A stretch of DNA of 64,000 nt from Pachypanchax playfairii (GCA_006937955.1 SSNP01000008.1:5245244-5309243), one strand, 5' to 3'; counted from the stretch's first letter, positions 48,401-61,613 are shown. Numbers and translations: made by a program. Notes: generated by a model not told the origin, from the letters alone.

Positions 48401-51400
48401 AAATATGAGTTTGAATGTGGTGAAGAAGAACTGCCGAATTAAACACATTTTTTAAGCTTCTTTCTGAACTTCCACATGATAGTCAGCATGTCGTGTTATT
48501 AAAGCTTCAGAGAAAGATTTCTATTTGTAAAATTAATGAATGAAGTAATTCACTTTTAATTCACTACACTTATTATTTTCAGTCAATAAAAAGTCTGCTT
48601 GAGCTGCTGTAAACATGCTTAGAGTATTTGAGCTGTACTGACCTTTTATTCCGGACAGGAGACATGATTATACAAGATTAGTCCGATTCCTGCACTAACC
48701 AGGTTGTTATGAGCTGATTCAGTTAAGAGTTGAGGTTTTGGTTAAGCTTGCTAATTTTAGGGCTCGTGATCCGGAATTTTTTGTTCATGTCTGAAAGTCC
48801 CAGAATGAATGAACTCAGCAGCTTAGCGTGAGAGGAAGTTAAAACAGTGCAGAGATAATAAGTGGAAGTAAACACTTCCACAAGGTTTATTGTTGGTGAA
48901 ACTGGTAATCAAACATAAAACACTTGAAATGACTTGTCTTAATAAGTTTAAGATTAAAACTGTTTCATAATCAGCTTTTTAGTTCTGATAATACACACGA
49001 GAAGGAAAACTGTTCACAAGTTTGAGTCACGTCAGAAGGTGAAAAAGCAGAAAATCTGAGAACTTAAAATGACAGAATAACAGGTGGAACATCTGGAAGA
49101 AGCTTGTTGGTTTTACATTAAGTGTGATATGATGGAGGATAACTGATACAGCAGATGTTCAACTGAGCTTCTGGACACGTTTCCAGGACACTAACAAACA
49201 GGGTCAGAGGTGGTGAAGAAAAGGACACCCCTTTGCTCTATGGTCTCTTATTTTTATACATTTTTAGTTTTGTATTTGTATTTTTTAAATTAACTGTACT
49301 TTAAGTTTTGGTTTTATACTTTAAATGTTAGGGTTAGTATAATAGTTTTTAATGTTTCTGTATTTTTATTTTGTGTGTTGTTTATTTCACTTTTCTGTGA
49401 ACAGTGATCCCTCCTTGTTATCACAGAGGGTGCGTTGTAGATTTGTTTTAAATATTTTTGTGTTTCAGCTGTTTACGTGTTGAGTCAAGTTTTAATAAAT
49501 AATAACATAAACGGCTCTGATGTCCCTTTATGTGCACATTATTGGGGAAAAAAACTTGCTTTCTACTAAATGAAACCTGCTTTCACTTCAGAGTTACAGT
49601 AAATAGTCTCAGACTGATTGAGTTTATAAAGCTGTGATTAATATCATCAGCCAGTCTGGTTGGATGAACAGCTGATGTTTTTTTGATGGTGCCATAAACC
49701 AGTCTATGATGAAAGTTTAAAAACCCCAACCTTTGAACAAACTTGAAGCTTGTATTCATGTGTGGTTTGTCAAGGTTTATTTAGGAGAGACACAAAGCTG
49801 TAGCTTCTTCCCTTAATGACTGAGTCATTCACCTTCCCCTGGATCAGATCTCCCTTCAGCTACCAGGGAAGAGAATGGAGGCACTGACAGAATTATGGAG
49901 ACGTATCAGGTTTTCAAACCTTGTTGCCAGTCTACATTTGAACAGTCATTTCTGGGCACGGCCTGTCTGAAACCCAATTCCACCACATCTTTAAAAGCTT
50001 CAGGAAGTCCCTCTGGACTCTCTTCAGTTCCTCATGTCGCAACCAATTTCCCCTCCCAGCCATTTTGCCTTCACTGTTCTCCCCTTTATATACCAGATGA
50101 AACTTTCTTTTTCTTGTTGCTTGATGCCAATCCAGAACAGTTTTTAACGAAGAAATATATATTAACATGAAATATAATGATTAAGCTCTGAGAAGCTGCG
50201 AATAAAGAAATTCTTAAAGATGGATTATAATGAAAATTTATAATTAGAGTTATACCTGAGACATCGAGTGACCTCTGCATTCACAACACACATTTATCAG
50301 AAATATTTCCATTAACTGAGTTTTCATCAACGTTCCATTGAAATAAAAAATAATTATTTTCCCTTTTATTTATGAACTGAAGGTATGCTGCATCATTCAC
50401 AAATGAGTCATTTTTCAGCCCAGATGTCCTTGGAACTAAATCACAATTCATGTTAAAGATATTTAGTTGTCATTTTCTTTGAAAACCTCTTCTTTCTAAT
50501 CAACAATCACAAACTGAGCTGATCTCATTAAAGCCACTGTAAGCTTGTGTTTGTTCATAACTCTGCTGTTCCTCTGCCATCAGACAGAACTGATAAGGTG
50601 TTAGGGTCACACTGATCCCTGCCTACAATAATAACCCCATAGAAACACCTGCAACCTTTAAAATGGTTGATCATGTAGTCGATGCATCAAACTTACAAAT
50701 GAGAGCATGCTCATGCACATTCATTGAATGTGAATGAAGCTTTTGGCAGTTCTGGGAACAATAAGCTAATTATTAAAGTCACACGTTCTCGTACTGTACG
50801 CTCAGTAAGCAGTCTGGATCTTTCTCCTCTGTGACTGCAGCAAGACATTTAATCTGCCAGTACCTGAAAATCCTCCTCAGGCGTCACATTCACACTTTCA
50901 CCTTGATAAAACCCAGAAATGGAACCTGATTTTTCATGTTTTTCTGATCAAGTTCAGTGTTTAACTGCCTCCATTGTTCATGTGAGACCATAGAACCCCC
51001 CCCCCGTACTGCAGGAGGAGTTCAGCTCCACTGGCCAAAGCGACGGCCCCAAACTCCGAGTGGCCGTAGGTGTGTTGTGCAAGCCGGATTGATGAAAAGA
51101 TCATTGTTTTCAAGTCGCCCACAGAGATGGTTCATGTAACAGATCCACTTGTGAAATTACAGCTCTTTAACATTTGGGTTTGGGCTTCAGATTCGTGGTC
51201 ACTACTGAGAGCAGATGATATGAAGTCCTGTCAATGTGCAAAAACTCTCACGTCCACGTTCCCCTCATTTACATTTATGTTAGAATTAAAACTAAATAAT
51301 GCTGCTGAGTTGTGATGCTGCTGCTCAGGAGATTATCATCTCTTCATCTTCTTATAAATCACAGTAACAAGACAAATATTAAACACTATTTCAATGTACA

Positions 51401-51798
51401 GCAGGGTGTTAGCTGCATATCCTTCATTGTGCTTATAATGAGTTCATTGTTTTGGACATGCTGAACTTTAATTCGTTCAGTGTGTGTGTGACATTTAAAA
51501 TTATGTCTTAAGGGCATTTGAAATCCAAATGAAATTATCCATTCTATTGTAATAAATAACAACAGTGTACAGCAGCCGTTCCTGTAAAAAGAATCACTTC
51601 TGTTGACTCTTGAAGACCAAGCTAACAACAAGAAGAAACAAACTATCTGGAGAGTAATCAAAGATCTCTAAATCCCAGAATGAGCTCTTTGTCTGACTTG
51701 GTTCCTGGTCTGAACAGGTTTAGAAGACAGAAAGCTGTTTGCACAGTACTTAAAGAACAGGAACTAGAATGGTACTTGGAGTCGGAGACGGCTCTTAC
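42442..51798 (-). other. rapgef2: Largest in-window intron of the long isoform
   Basis: 9.4 kb. It holds a MITE-like element (43599-44187), a weak CpG-richer patch with a good orphan donor at 47408, a TG-rich run near 47625-47650 and otherwise AT-rich intron with no supported gene. Confidence 0.8.
43599..44187. mobile_element. MITE-like DNA transposon with imperfect terminal inverted repeats
   Basis: The left end (CCTTTCCACTGGATGCAT...) and the reverse complement of the right end (CCTTTCCATTGGACGTGC...) align over about 45 bp with a few indels, sharing further GYGCAAC and TTA blocks. The roughly 590-bp interior has no transposase frame and is richer in CpG than its surroundings, which suggests a rather recent insertion. 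I could not find a clear target-site duplication, so superfamily is undecided. Confidence 0.6.
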
Positions 51799-51882
51799 CT
51801 GCTTCTGGGAAGAAACATGGACTCCTTGATGAAAACTGAACCAGATAACAGGATGTACCAGCAGCTTCCAACATCATCGGGG
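51799..51882 (-). CDS. rapgef2: rapgef2 long-isoform exon: cNBD1 beta-roll
   Basis: An 84-nt exon encoding PDDVGSCWYILLSGSVFIK and ESMFLPRS with split codons at both ends. The WYILLSGSV stretch is the typical cNBD beta-roll signature. Acceptor TTTTTCAG, donor AG|GTAAG. It joins in phase to the exons at 57901 and 42366. Confidence 0.95.
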
Positions 51883-54554
51883 CTGAAAAACAAAAGAAAA
51901 ACACAAATTAACACAGAATACGATGATACTATTATTTATTAGCTGAAACTCTGGTGAACAGGTGAATTTCTTTTGAATGGTCACATTTCATCCACTTGCA
52001 CATGTGCATTTCAAAATCACCTATATGTTTATGTTTGGAGATGTCTAGAGGGATTATTTACACATGAAGGTCATTTTCAAACCATGAACATCAGGACTAA
52101 AGTACCAGTTTAACATTCTAAATGAATATATTGAGGAATAATTTAAACTACTAACCAAAGAAAAGCTGAATGGAAAGAGAGGAAGATGAAAGAACTAAAT
52201 CTATATCTGGTCTCTACTCACACCCATGGTCTTGTTGAAAAGGACATTTGGAGACGAGATAAACTCACACTGACCCACTCATGATGTAACAAGCTGTCAG
52301 ATCAGTGTAGCAGGAGAAGTAACAAACCCACACAGTAAACAGCACACAGGAAACGTCTTTCTTTTTGCACTTTTTTAAATTACCGAAGGTTTTAAGAATT
52401 ATGTTTCAGTCCATCTGAATAGTGGGATTTATGAAGGAACATCAGAGTCCTCAGCATACAGATGAAGATCTCCAGAATGTTTTCAGTAATTAAATTCCCT
52501 GTGCTGTCAACCAAAACATTATCATGTTAAATGTATTATTTTTGTTTACTTCATGATGCAGATTATCCTTCAGCCTTCACCACCACAGCAGGAACAGCAG
52601 AATGTTAATCTCACAAGGACAAATCCTTTCAGTTTGGTGCTACTTAAGCAACATTTCAACAAATAAGATCAAATATTATATAAGAAGGTGGTGTGGCTCC
52701 AAAATAAATCTTTGTGATTTCTTATTTACAGTATAATTAGTTCTATTAACCTTTAGATTAAACTAGACACATAAAACCTGATGAGATTTTTAAAGGTTCT
52801 ACTTTAATCAACATTGTCAGTCACACACCAGCCTTTTGACAGTAAAGAGGAACAAAACACTCAGAGAAGGAAGTTTTCACATGCTGCGTGATACCAGTAC
52901 CATATTTATCTAGTAACAGAACATAAACACTAAGTTTCAACTGAGATGGACAAAAACAGACATTGCAGTGACGTTACTACCAACAGAAGATCCCCAGCAA
53001 GCAGCTGAACTGTGGGGTTTCCATACAGGTTATTTGTTGTTGTCCCAGTTACATTGGTTTTGATTATTTCAAATTGAAACTGGACACAATGAAACTGTTT
53101 GACTGTAAATTATAACCAGAAGCTGGTTAATTATGTAAAGTAAAACAAGCAAAATTAAAATTCAATTCATTTTAAAATGAGATTTGTTTTTATTAGCACC
53201 ATTAATTTTCTATTTTCAGAATATCTTATTTATTCTAGACAGAACTGGACAACCCAATGTAATGTTTGTGTCAGAGCCAAATCAAGTTAACCAGCTGAGA
53301 GAAATTAGGGATCTGTTCATTTTTACATTCATTGCAGAGCTTTCCTATTGTGAAATTACCTGGTCAATTCAACAAACCACCTGTTCTTTTACATTCCACC
53401 TAAAGTAGCAACATTTACATTTATCTTTCCCATAACTGCACAGCTTTAACTTTATAGGACACAACTCTCAGTGTCCAGCGTTTCCATCTTTCTGTTTATG
53501 ACTTGGTGCATTTTAACTGTCCCCTCGTTACAGATGTTGACCTTCTGCACATTGAGTTGAAACCAAGCCATATACTTTACGGTGTTCTTGTGATATAAAA
53601 GCACCTGGTCTACACAGGACTCCTTCATTAAACCAGGAAGAAGGACTAAAAGAAAAATTAGAGACAAGTCACGCATCACTACACTGAAAGTGCTTTTTGC
53701 TTACTAAAAAGTAAAGGACGGATGCTCTTATTATACACCTGCTCCCACACAAACTCATAAATTCACACCTGACGCCACCGTGCTGACTGAGGGGTTTTTA
53801 ATCATCAGTCTTCCTCCTTCCTCCTCCTCTCCACGCTTTTTCTAGAAGCACTAATGAGACAGTGGACGACACACTCTACTAACACAAAGCAAAAGCTTCA
53901 ACATTTCTTCCAAAAAGCAGCTCTTTTCTCCTGAGTTTCCTCTCTCTCTATCCTCCTCCCTACAAACTAGCTCCATCCTGTATGTTTCCTCTCTGCATCT
54001 TGAAACTGCATGACTGAAATGTTCAAATATTAATTGCTAGCATGTAGCAGTTGGAGGAAGCACCTTACAGGATGAGGAGACGATACCACAGGAATGAAGA
54101 TGTAAGTGGAAAGAAGACTCCTATCTGCTGTGACAGCTTGACTGATCTGGGTCACACATACAGGAAGCAATAGTCAAATGCTGAACATCGTTCACTGAAA
54201 CACCCACAGGGAAGACTTTAACAGCAGGGAATCCGGTTCTACTGGTACCAAAACAAAACAAAAAAAACCTGAGGATTTTGATAAAATGCAGTTTGACTTG
54301 GGAAACCTGAAGCTTTAATCAAAAGCATAAAAATGAACAATGAATTACCATTTAGTAGGTTCAGAAGTTCTTACCTTTTCCCACAAAATAATCCTGTGGA
54401 TGATTTAAAAAAAAACATTCTCAATCTTTTCAGCCAAATAATTACTTTCCCTTTTGTTAGTTTTCGTTGGTTGGTTGTAAAGAAGTTTGCTGGTTTGACT
54501 GATGGTAGAAAATCTGAATTTTTAAAGAATTTTTTACTTAAGAAAAAAAATATG

Positions 54555-55160
54555 TTAGGAAAATTGTCCTGTTTATATGTAAATAGTAAGAAGGAGGAGG
54601 ATTTCAAGCATTTAGGATCAACAGTCCAGAGTAACGAAGAGTTTGGAAAAGAGGTAAAGAAACGTGCAAGCAGGTTGGAACGGGTGGAGGAAAGTATCAA
54701 GGATGATGTGGGACAAAAGAATATCAACAAGAATGAAAGGAAAAGTGGACAAGACAGTGATGAGACCAGCCATGTTGTCTGGTTTGGAGACGGTACCACT
54801 GAGGAAGGGACAGGAGACACAGGTAGCAGAAATGAACATGTTGAGGTTCTTTGGGAGAGACGAGGATGGACGGGATCAGGAATGAGTCCGTCAGAGGGAT
54901 GTCACAGAGACAAAGTCAGACTGAGATGGTTTGGACATGTCCAGAGGAGAGATAGTGGGTTTATTGGGAAAATGATGCTGATGTGGGAACTACCAGACAG
55001 GAGGCCTAGAGAAAGACCAAAGAGGAGATACTGTATATGGATGTAGTGAAGGAGGACATGAGGTTGATTGGTGTGAGAGAAGAAGATGCAGAAGACAGAT
55101 GGAGACAGATGACTTGCTGTGGCATCTCCTGAAGGGGGCAGTCAAAATGAAAAATAGAAG
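54555..55160 (+). mobile_element. Degraded 3' end of an RTE-like non-LTR retrotransposon
   Basis: Translated pieces match the C-terminal end of reverse transcriptase of a LINE type common in fish: EDFKHLGSTVQSN, RMKGKVDKTVMRPAML, SGLETVPLRK, VRLRWFGHVQRRDSG, RRPRERPKRRY and KEDMRLIGVREEDAEDRW. They occur in order but shift between frames, so the copy is broken by several indels. It is inserted antisense to rapgef2. Only the last 3' part is present, as expected for 5'-truncated LINE insertions. It is annotated as a broken relic with no functional product. Confidence 0.85.
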
Positions 55161-55895
55161 ATATGTAAATGGTAAATGATGTTATTGTATGATCTTAAAC
55201 ATATCAGCTGAACTTACCACTGTCAGATTCATCCATTAATATCTACTACATTTAATCATCTTCAGCCAAATCCCAAAATGATGATAACACATCTTATCTG
55301 TTAGTATCCCAGTAACCAAGATTCTCTTCATCTAATGATTATGTTTCTAGGCAGAAAACAAATGATAAAAGTCTCAGTGACATCATCAGTGTCCCTGACT
55401 CTTCTAAAACCTTAACGCCTTCCAAATATGTCAACTATCACAACAAAACCAACAGATGATTGTGCTGCTTTTTAAACTGATTAAATTGATGGACTGAGGA
55501 TTTACACATTATCTGTATTTGACTGTCAAAAACATTTTAAATAAATTCTTCATTCACAGTCAAAAAGTAACATCTTAAACAGAAACCAGGAAAATGCTTT
55601 AATGATCATTTCTAAGTTTAAAGACTTTATTTGGCTAAAGTAATTTAACGTCAGTCGTTCTTCATCACCAGATATTCAGAACTTTTTGTAACAAAAGAAG
55701 GAATCTGAATTCAGTCAACATGTTCAGCAGAGTGAAATATGTTTCTCCAGTGAATTGTTATAATTTTTAAACAACAGGTTACAATCATCAAGCCATTGTC
55801 AGGGAAACAAGCAGCTGGATTGAGTGCACAGGATAAAGAGTTTACAAAGAGTTGTGTCTATTCAGTAGTTCAGAATAAAACCAGCAACACTTCAA

Positions 55896-55914
55896 GTTGT
55901 TGTTGTTGTTGTTG
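55896..55914. repeat. (TTG)n microsatellite
   Basis: Six TTG units. Confidence 0.9.
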
Positions 55915-57255
55915 GGCTGCTTTCATCCCCGAGAGACAAACGTGTTGCTGAGGTTAGGAAATAAAAACACTCAACAACAAGTCGACCAAAAGCAGCTAAG
56001 GAGTGAGTGGGAGACAGAATTATATGTTGGTCACATTTACACAGTAATACAGCTGCTGAGCCTCATTCTTAGGAGTTCACATTTTCATCATAACTATGTT
56101 CTTTAAAAACACAGACGTCTCTGTTCAGAGGGGAAAATTATAGCTTTTATTCTCGAATGTCAGACGATTTTAGTCAAATCTTTAACACCGGCCGTGTCAA
56201 GTCTACACAGACAGTTTGTGTTGATGTATATGTTTATGCTCATTATTGGGATGCAGTTTTTTTCTTCCACTTCTTATTTCTAAAAATGAGCCACTTTGGT
56301 GTTAACAGGGCCTGAAGCTCAGGTTTGTTTCAGTTACCTGCACATGTTATAATGTAAAAGCTGCACTTTCACAATCCTCCCTGATTAACTCTCACAACTA
56401 TCCATCCACACAGTATTATTGCTAATGTTATAAACGGGTGAAAAGATGAAGTTAAACTGTTAAAGAGTTGGTCTTTTTTTTGGGGGGGGGGGTAGAGTAA
56501 CAGGCTGATTAAGTTCCTGTAGATGAGGAAATTTAATCTGATAATCGACTTTTATCAGGTTGAAGCACTGACCAAATTTATATATTCATAAATACAAACA
56601 CAAACGAATGAAAAACATCTGGGCCTAGCCATCATTCACTATATACACATGCTTATTCCTTTTCAGGGTCGTGGGGAGCTGGTGCCAAGACAACTAGAAG
56701 AAAATGACTTTCATGCAGAAATTGGAAAATAACCCGCTGTGTTTCTGCAGAGCTACAATAAAATAAATAAATTTCTCTTGAAACCAAGAGAACTTCATCT
56801 GAAAGGCTCTTAATGAGAAAGTTTGTCCCCTTTAAATGAGAAAACGGGAATGGAGAAGATCTCAGCTGAGTCTCTTGAAAACCCTCAATAAAACTTTTCA
56901 GCATACTTTCTGTTCTTCATCTCACAGTAACAGCAGGGAAATGTTGAAACACTGTACTTACACATGTGTATGTATGACTTCCTGTATGACTGCTTCAAGG
57001 ATCATGCTTTTTGTTGCATTTTAGACAAATGAAAACATAAAGAGGAAACTCCTTCTGAAGGTCCAACCAGCTCAGTGTTTTTACTTATTTATGTACATCC
57101 AGAAACACTTCCAGTGACTGTGTATGTGTGTGTGTGATGAGAACCAGGGGGAATTTGCTCAAAGTCTATTATTTGGTGGCTGTTTAATCTGCAATCCTTT
57201 TGTTTAACCTGCTCCTACAGCAATAAGTGAACTTCTAATGAGGTGTTGACTTTAC

Positions 57256-57256
57256 T

Positions 57257-57288
<32 letters not shown>

Positions 57289-57293
57289 ACACA
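57256..57293. repeat. (CA)n microsatellite
   Basis: CA repeat interrupted by two CG-containing units. Confidence 0.92.
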
Positions 57294-57611
57294 GGATCAA
57301 AAGGCAGAAAAAAGACAATGCTCAGTCTCAAGAAGCTCACAAAGTTAATTAACAGTCTTATTTTCTCACTAAGGGTGTTAAAAAGATGTCAACACGTGAC
57401 AGCAGTCAAACATTGTGTCTGTATTTGGTTAAACACAACAATGACACACTGACGCTTTCTGGAAGCTTCAATATAACGCTGGAAAAATGAACGCTTGAAA
57501 AAACAGGAGAAGGAACTACGAGAAAATGACTTTCTAGTTTCATCTTTACAGACAGAAATCTCCTTTTTTGTTTGATTGTGTGTGTTTTGATGATGGAAAT
57601 TGTGTTTCAAG

Positions 57612-57631
57612 TTTTTTTTTTTTTTTTTTTT
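57612..57631. repeat. T20 homopolymer
   Basis: A run of 20 T (A on the gene strand) about 270 bp downstream of the 57901-57957 exon on the gene strand; it could be a retrotransposon poly(A) scar but no element is visible beside it. Confidence 0.85.
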
Positions 57632-57900
57632 AAACAATTTACTCACCAGTTATTGATTTGGGCTTGTATCTCTAGTGTAAGACCTTCTGTCTTTAGGTGT
57701 GTTAACGAATGACTTGTAACATGTCACACATTCTGTACCAGGAAATATTCCAATCACTTCTGTGTTTCCTAAACATTTGTTTTAATTTGTTGCACCCTGA
57801 GCCACTGTGTGCTGTCTGCAATTGCTTCGGGTCAGTGAAATGTTTTTACAATGTCTGCTTCAGAGATGAGAATCTGCTCAAACATCATCAATATACTTAC

Positions 57901-57957
57901 TAGTAAAGAACTTCGTTGGCTTCGTGTCTCTCGTAACGGACTGTTTCACACATTATC
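57901..57957 (-). CDS. rapgef2: rapgef2 long-isoform exon: cNBD1
   Basis: A 57-nt exon encoding the end of an Arg codon, then IMCETVRYERHEANEVLY and two bases of a Tyr codon. Acceptor CCTCCAG, donor TA|GTAAGTA. It is nearly identical to mammalian RAPGEF2 at this position and keeps phase with both neighbours. The short size and flanking introns of 1.6 and 6.0 kb fit the expanded 5' part of this gene. Confidence 0.94.
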
Positions 57958-59579
57958 CTGGAGGGACAGAGGACAAAACATTGAAATAAGGCAACAAATA
58001 TAATATGTGACTTTTATCTGAGCTGGTTAACATAAAACTAGATTTAAGAAGAATTAATGAGGGTGTCAATTAAAAAGATATTTGAAATAAAGCCCATTTC
58101 CTATAGAAACATTTTAACTAGCATAAAATCATTGTGGGTTTGGTTTCAGAAAGATAAACAGCAGGTGTCATATTTTATAATGCTTTGACCCTTTAGTGAT
58201 TGATTTCATATCAAGCTTTCCAAACACATTTTTGGAGAAAAGAATTTTCTTAAAATGCAGCTCCAGAAAACAATAAAGGCTTTTAAAACCAACTGCAGGT
58301 GGACATCTGGTCGTAGCCCCGAGAACCAAAACACAACGCCAGCTCTAAAAAAAGATTGTGCAAAAGAACCACAGAAGAAGAACAACATGGTCCTCCCAAA
58401 TGAAAAAACTGAGAAAATTGGACTTTACAGGATTCCACATTTGGTGGGATGTGTTTTTTTTTTTTTCTGGCTGGAATTGTTTTCGTTTTTCTTTGTTGTC
58501 TGGTAAAGATGAATTTGGCAGGAATGGTGGGCTGGTGTGGGACCATGGGGACATTCCTCGGGATTCAAACAGGGTGGACAGAGCAGGGTTATGTTGGGTG
58601 GGAGGCCTCTGAGGGGTCACAGTGTGGAATGTTCTAGCTCACAGGTCGTGCACTGCTACATTGTTCCCTTGCTGATATAATCCCTATGAATGTACACAGA
58701 CCAAGCCAGGAACAGACTTCTAACACAATGTTTGGAGAGTCTGTGACTGGAAGGCGAACGTGGCAACAGAGAAGTAAAAAAAAAAAAAACACACAATCAG
58801 GTGTGAAGAGCTGAAACGGGTGGTCCTATCACTTAGAAAAAAATGTTGCTTCATTTTAACAGTGAACAGAGAAAATGATTCAACTTGACTTCCAACAATT
58901 TCTACAAGGTTCACAGAAAAGAACAAAAACAAATAATTTAATAAATAGGATTTATAAATCAGAGCTGTGTGGGATGAAAGCAAACTTCAGTTCACTTTCA
59001 AAGGTGAAAATAAGAGAAGCTGTACAAGGTGTTCAGATCTTAGCCCCGCCTATTTTTACACCTCTGCATACCTGACTACATGCTGTGTAAAGGCCAGTTC
59101 GTGTCTCACAGCTGTTTGTCATCAGCTAATGAAATAAAACAGTATCCATTATTATTTTAGTACAAAAAGTTATGAAGTAAATGACTCCTTTGAAAAAAAC
59201 AGCATGTCAAACTACTAGTTCAACCTAAAGCCACCAGCTGATTGGCTAAAAATAAAAGTTAAACAGGAGGAAAAGCTCAAAACAAATTTGTGGATACTTT
59301 GAAAAATCAATCAATCAATCAATCAGATTTTAGAGACATCTTCAGAAACTATAAACTGACTTCAGTATAACTTTCTGTAAATTCATGTGTTTAGTGTTTT
59401 AAACAATCTACAGAAACATCTCGGTTATAATCATCTGGTTTAATAGTGTTTTATGACTCCAACTGCTGTGAGGCTAAAAGCGATGACCTGAGGTTTCATT
59501 TGCATTTAAATCCATGTTACAAGAAGTTGGAGGTCTAATTTGTGTTATTTAGACAGCAGGAACGTCTGCAGACACTCAC
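57958..59579 (-). other. rapgef2: Intron in cNBD1
   Basis: 1.6 kb with T13 (58454-58466) and A12-13 (about 58777) tracts and an ATCA tetranucleotide run at 59306-59325. No gene seen. Confidence 0.82.
59306..59325. repeat. (ATCA)n tetranucleotide repeat
   Basis: Five ATCA units. Confidence 0.9.
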
Positions 59580-59650
59580 CTTAGTTGGTGCTCCCGCAGA
59601 TTGAATAACGCCTCCATCCCGTGGAGGTATGAGTAAACGATCTCCAGATC
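59580..59650 (-). CDS. rapgef2: rapgef2 long-isoform exon: start of cNBD1
   Basis: A 71-nt exon with acceptor CCTCAG and donor AG|GTGAG. It encodes DLEIVYSYLHGMEALFNLR followed by EHQL and the first two bases of an Arg codon. This matches the helical lead-in to the first cyclic-nucleotide-binding fold of long RAPGEF2 forms. It begins in phase 0, so the missing upstream exon must end on a codon boundary. That upstream exon (MASYVDNSF-type in mammals, from memory) was not seen up to base 64000. Confidence 0.93.
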
Positions 59651-60266
59651 CTGAGGAAGGGAAGAAAAAACATCAGACATCTGAGTTACAGTGAAAGGGA
59701 GGAATTGATAAATTGGCTGGGCGACAGAAAGAAGTTTATAAACACGTTTCAACCATTTTTTATGGAAATAAGTGTATAAACCATGTGAGGATTATAAAAT
59801 AATGAAAAGAGTTTGTAAAAGCCGTCAAATCTCAAACATCAGAGAGATGGTCTGTTGTTCATGAGGATTTAGTTTAGAAATGACTGAACTGTGACCATCA
59901 AGTTTTACAAACTGAACCTAAAACAGTTTAAATCATTTCTATGTGCATCATCGTCTACACTTGACCTGCTGATAATTTACACTGCAGCTGATAAACTGGT
60001 TATCCAGACCACAAACTATCACTTCCCGGCACAGTGAAGTGAATCCTGGGACATAACACCGGCATCGACGGTGATAAAACAAGCTCACAGGAAATAAATG
60101 AAGGAGGTTCACGGCACAACTATAAACTCCCATTCAATTACTTCATCAAGTGACCCAGTGAGTAACTCTCACACTGATTGGCTCTTATCCAAGTCAGAGG
60201 TGAAACAAAGTGGTCCTCTCTGAGAACTGGCAGCCAGCACAGCTACTCCACTGTCCACTGGCGCAT

Positions 60267-60285
60267 ACACACACACACACACACA
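60267..60285. repeat. (CA)n microsatellite
   Basis: About nine CA units. Confidence 0.9.
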
Positions 60286-60904
60286 GACTGCACGTTCCTC
60301 TGTGTGTGTGCTGCAGCGGTGGTGCGAGTCTCTGGAAGACCTTTGTTTGTAGAAACTGGAGGCAGATTCGGCGACAGAGGAGCAGCGAGACAACAGAGAA
60401 CTTGTGCAGAGACTCGACCAGACGCACAGACATGAATGAAGCCACAGAGAGTGGATTGTTTGTCTCTGGGTTCCTGAGTTTCTGAGAGCAACAATCTTAT
60501 GTTTAATGAACATTTTAGGACATGCTGACCACAAAGCCTGAATTATAGTTTGAGCTGATCTGGTGTCCCAAAATGTTTGCAGAGATGTTTGCCAGAGGAG
60601 CCTCACTACCGCAACGGTAAGTTGATGGTTGGTGGTTGATTCAAGAAAAAAAATCAATGAAATTTTAAATGTTTTTTCACATGCTGAAAAAATCCACACA
60701 AATAACAAAGAATACATGAAAGAGAAAAAGAGAGAAAGAGAGAACATTTAAATAAAGTGTTCAACCTGCTATACTCACATAATCATTTCAATCCTTTTAA
60801 TTTCTAACATTATGTCTAAATAAATGAGAAGAAATTGTATGTGAGCGTGTTAATGAAGTTTGGAGAGGAAATGATTATCTTCATACCTGATTATCAAACA
60901 TCTA

Positions 60905-60918
60905 CTGCCACCTACTGG
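60905..60918 (-). promoter_or_regulatory. CTCF-like core motif (minus orientation)
   Basis: The minus strand reads CCAGTAGGTGGCAG, a full match to CCASYAGRKGGCRS. It is oriented toward the plus-oriented motif at 5961. Binding is not demonstrated. Confidence 0.4.
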
Positions 60919-61080
60919 ATGACAAAGAAACTACGGTTTTAATTAACATTCTGAATCTAAAATCCAGTTGTTTTTTAGTTAAAGTAGAATAAAAGAGCTG
61001 TAAAATGACGTTCCGTTTATTTCCTCTATAATGGTAAGTAAGCGAGCTTCAGAAGAAACATGACTGCTGGGCTGATATTC

Positions 61081-61097
61081 TTATATATATATATATA
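61081..61097. repeat. (TA)n microsatellite
   Basis: About eight TA units. Confidence 0.9.
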
Positions 61098-61613
61098 AAA
61101 ACATAATTCAACTTTAAAGCTTCAGAGGCTGTTTACCCACACATAATTTAAAATGCAGCTGGAGTTTTAAATACCAAAATTCTGCTCTCTCAACTCAAAG
61201 TTCCAGGCTATGGAAATTTAACCTATAAAATGATGTAGTTTATTTTAAGAAAGTGTACAGTGTTTGTTTATAAAAGCCAAAGTGTCTGAGCATTTTTGAT
61301 TTTTTTTAACCACTGACTGTGAGGTAGTTTGATGGCTCAGTGGTCCAAACTATAAACCACACAACTGCAACAGCACCATGTTTTCTGCTTCTAGCAGAGT
61401 AACCACGAACACCATCAGCCAAGAATTTGGTTACATCACATTCTTCTGTTGTTACAAGTTTAACAATGCAGTCACATAGAGACATGAACTAACTTTAACA
61501 AAAAATGTGATCATATAATAAAATAAATCTGTAAAAATGTATAATGTAAGTGGAAGACTGTCTAGATGAAAGCAAAGAATGATTAAACGTTCAGAGGCAG
61601 AAACAGTCGGTCA

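Larger units (their letters stand above)
51883..57900 (-). other. rapgef2: Intron carrying the RTE-like LINE remnant
   Basis: 6.0 kb. The LINE tail lies at about 54555-55160; a (TTG)n run at 55896-55914, a G tract at 56481-56491, a CA microsatellite at 57256-57293 and a T20 tract at 57612-57631 are also present. Confidence 0.8.
2708..59650 (-). other. rapgef2: rapgef2 gene, multi-exon locus (partial at its 5' end)
   Basis: This is the coding span of a Rap guanine-nucleotide exchange factor of the PDZ-GEF family. The product activates Rap1 and Rap2 by GDP/GTP exchange at membranes and junctions; in vertebrates it acts in neuronal differentiation and migration, endothelial and epithelial junctions and ERK signalling. 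The domain order read from the exons is cNBD1 (long form only), cNBD2, REM, PDZ, RA, CDC25, Ser/Pro tail, VSAV end. Every junction fits GT-AG and keeps phase; the short form is 1469 residues with both microexons. RAPGEF2 is preferred over RAPGEF6 because the tail retains [16 protein letters not shown], [17 protein letters not shown] and PPDY segments and the KKKWRSLG microexon that RAPGEF6 lacks as I recall it. Teleosts can carry a and b copies; which copy this is cannot be decided here. The first exon of the long isoform is not in the window. Confidence 0.96.

Noticed and set aside
54333..55046. 237-codon plus-strand frame as a host gene
   Set aside because: Its recognisable part is a frame-broken reverse transcriptase tail of a LINE; the rest is not recognisable, so it is annotated as a mobile-element remnant.
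60169..60747. 192-codon minus-strand frame near the 5' end
   Set aside because: It runs through a CA microsatellite translated as VCVCVCV, has no domain-like sequence, and competing frames of similar length occur on both strands in the same place.
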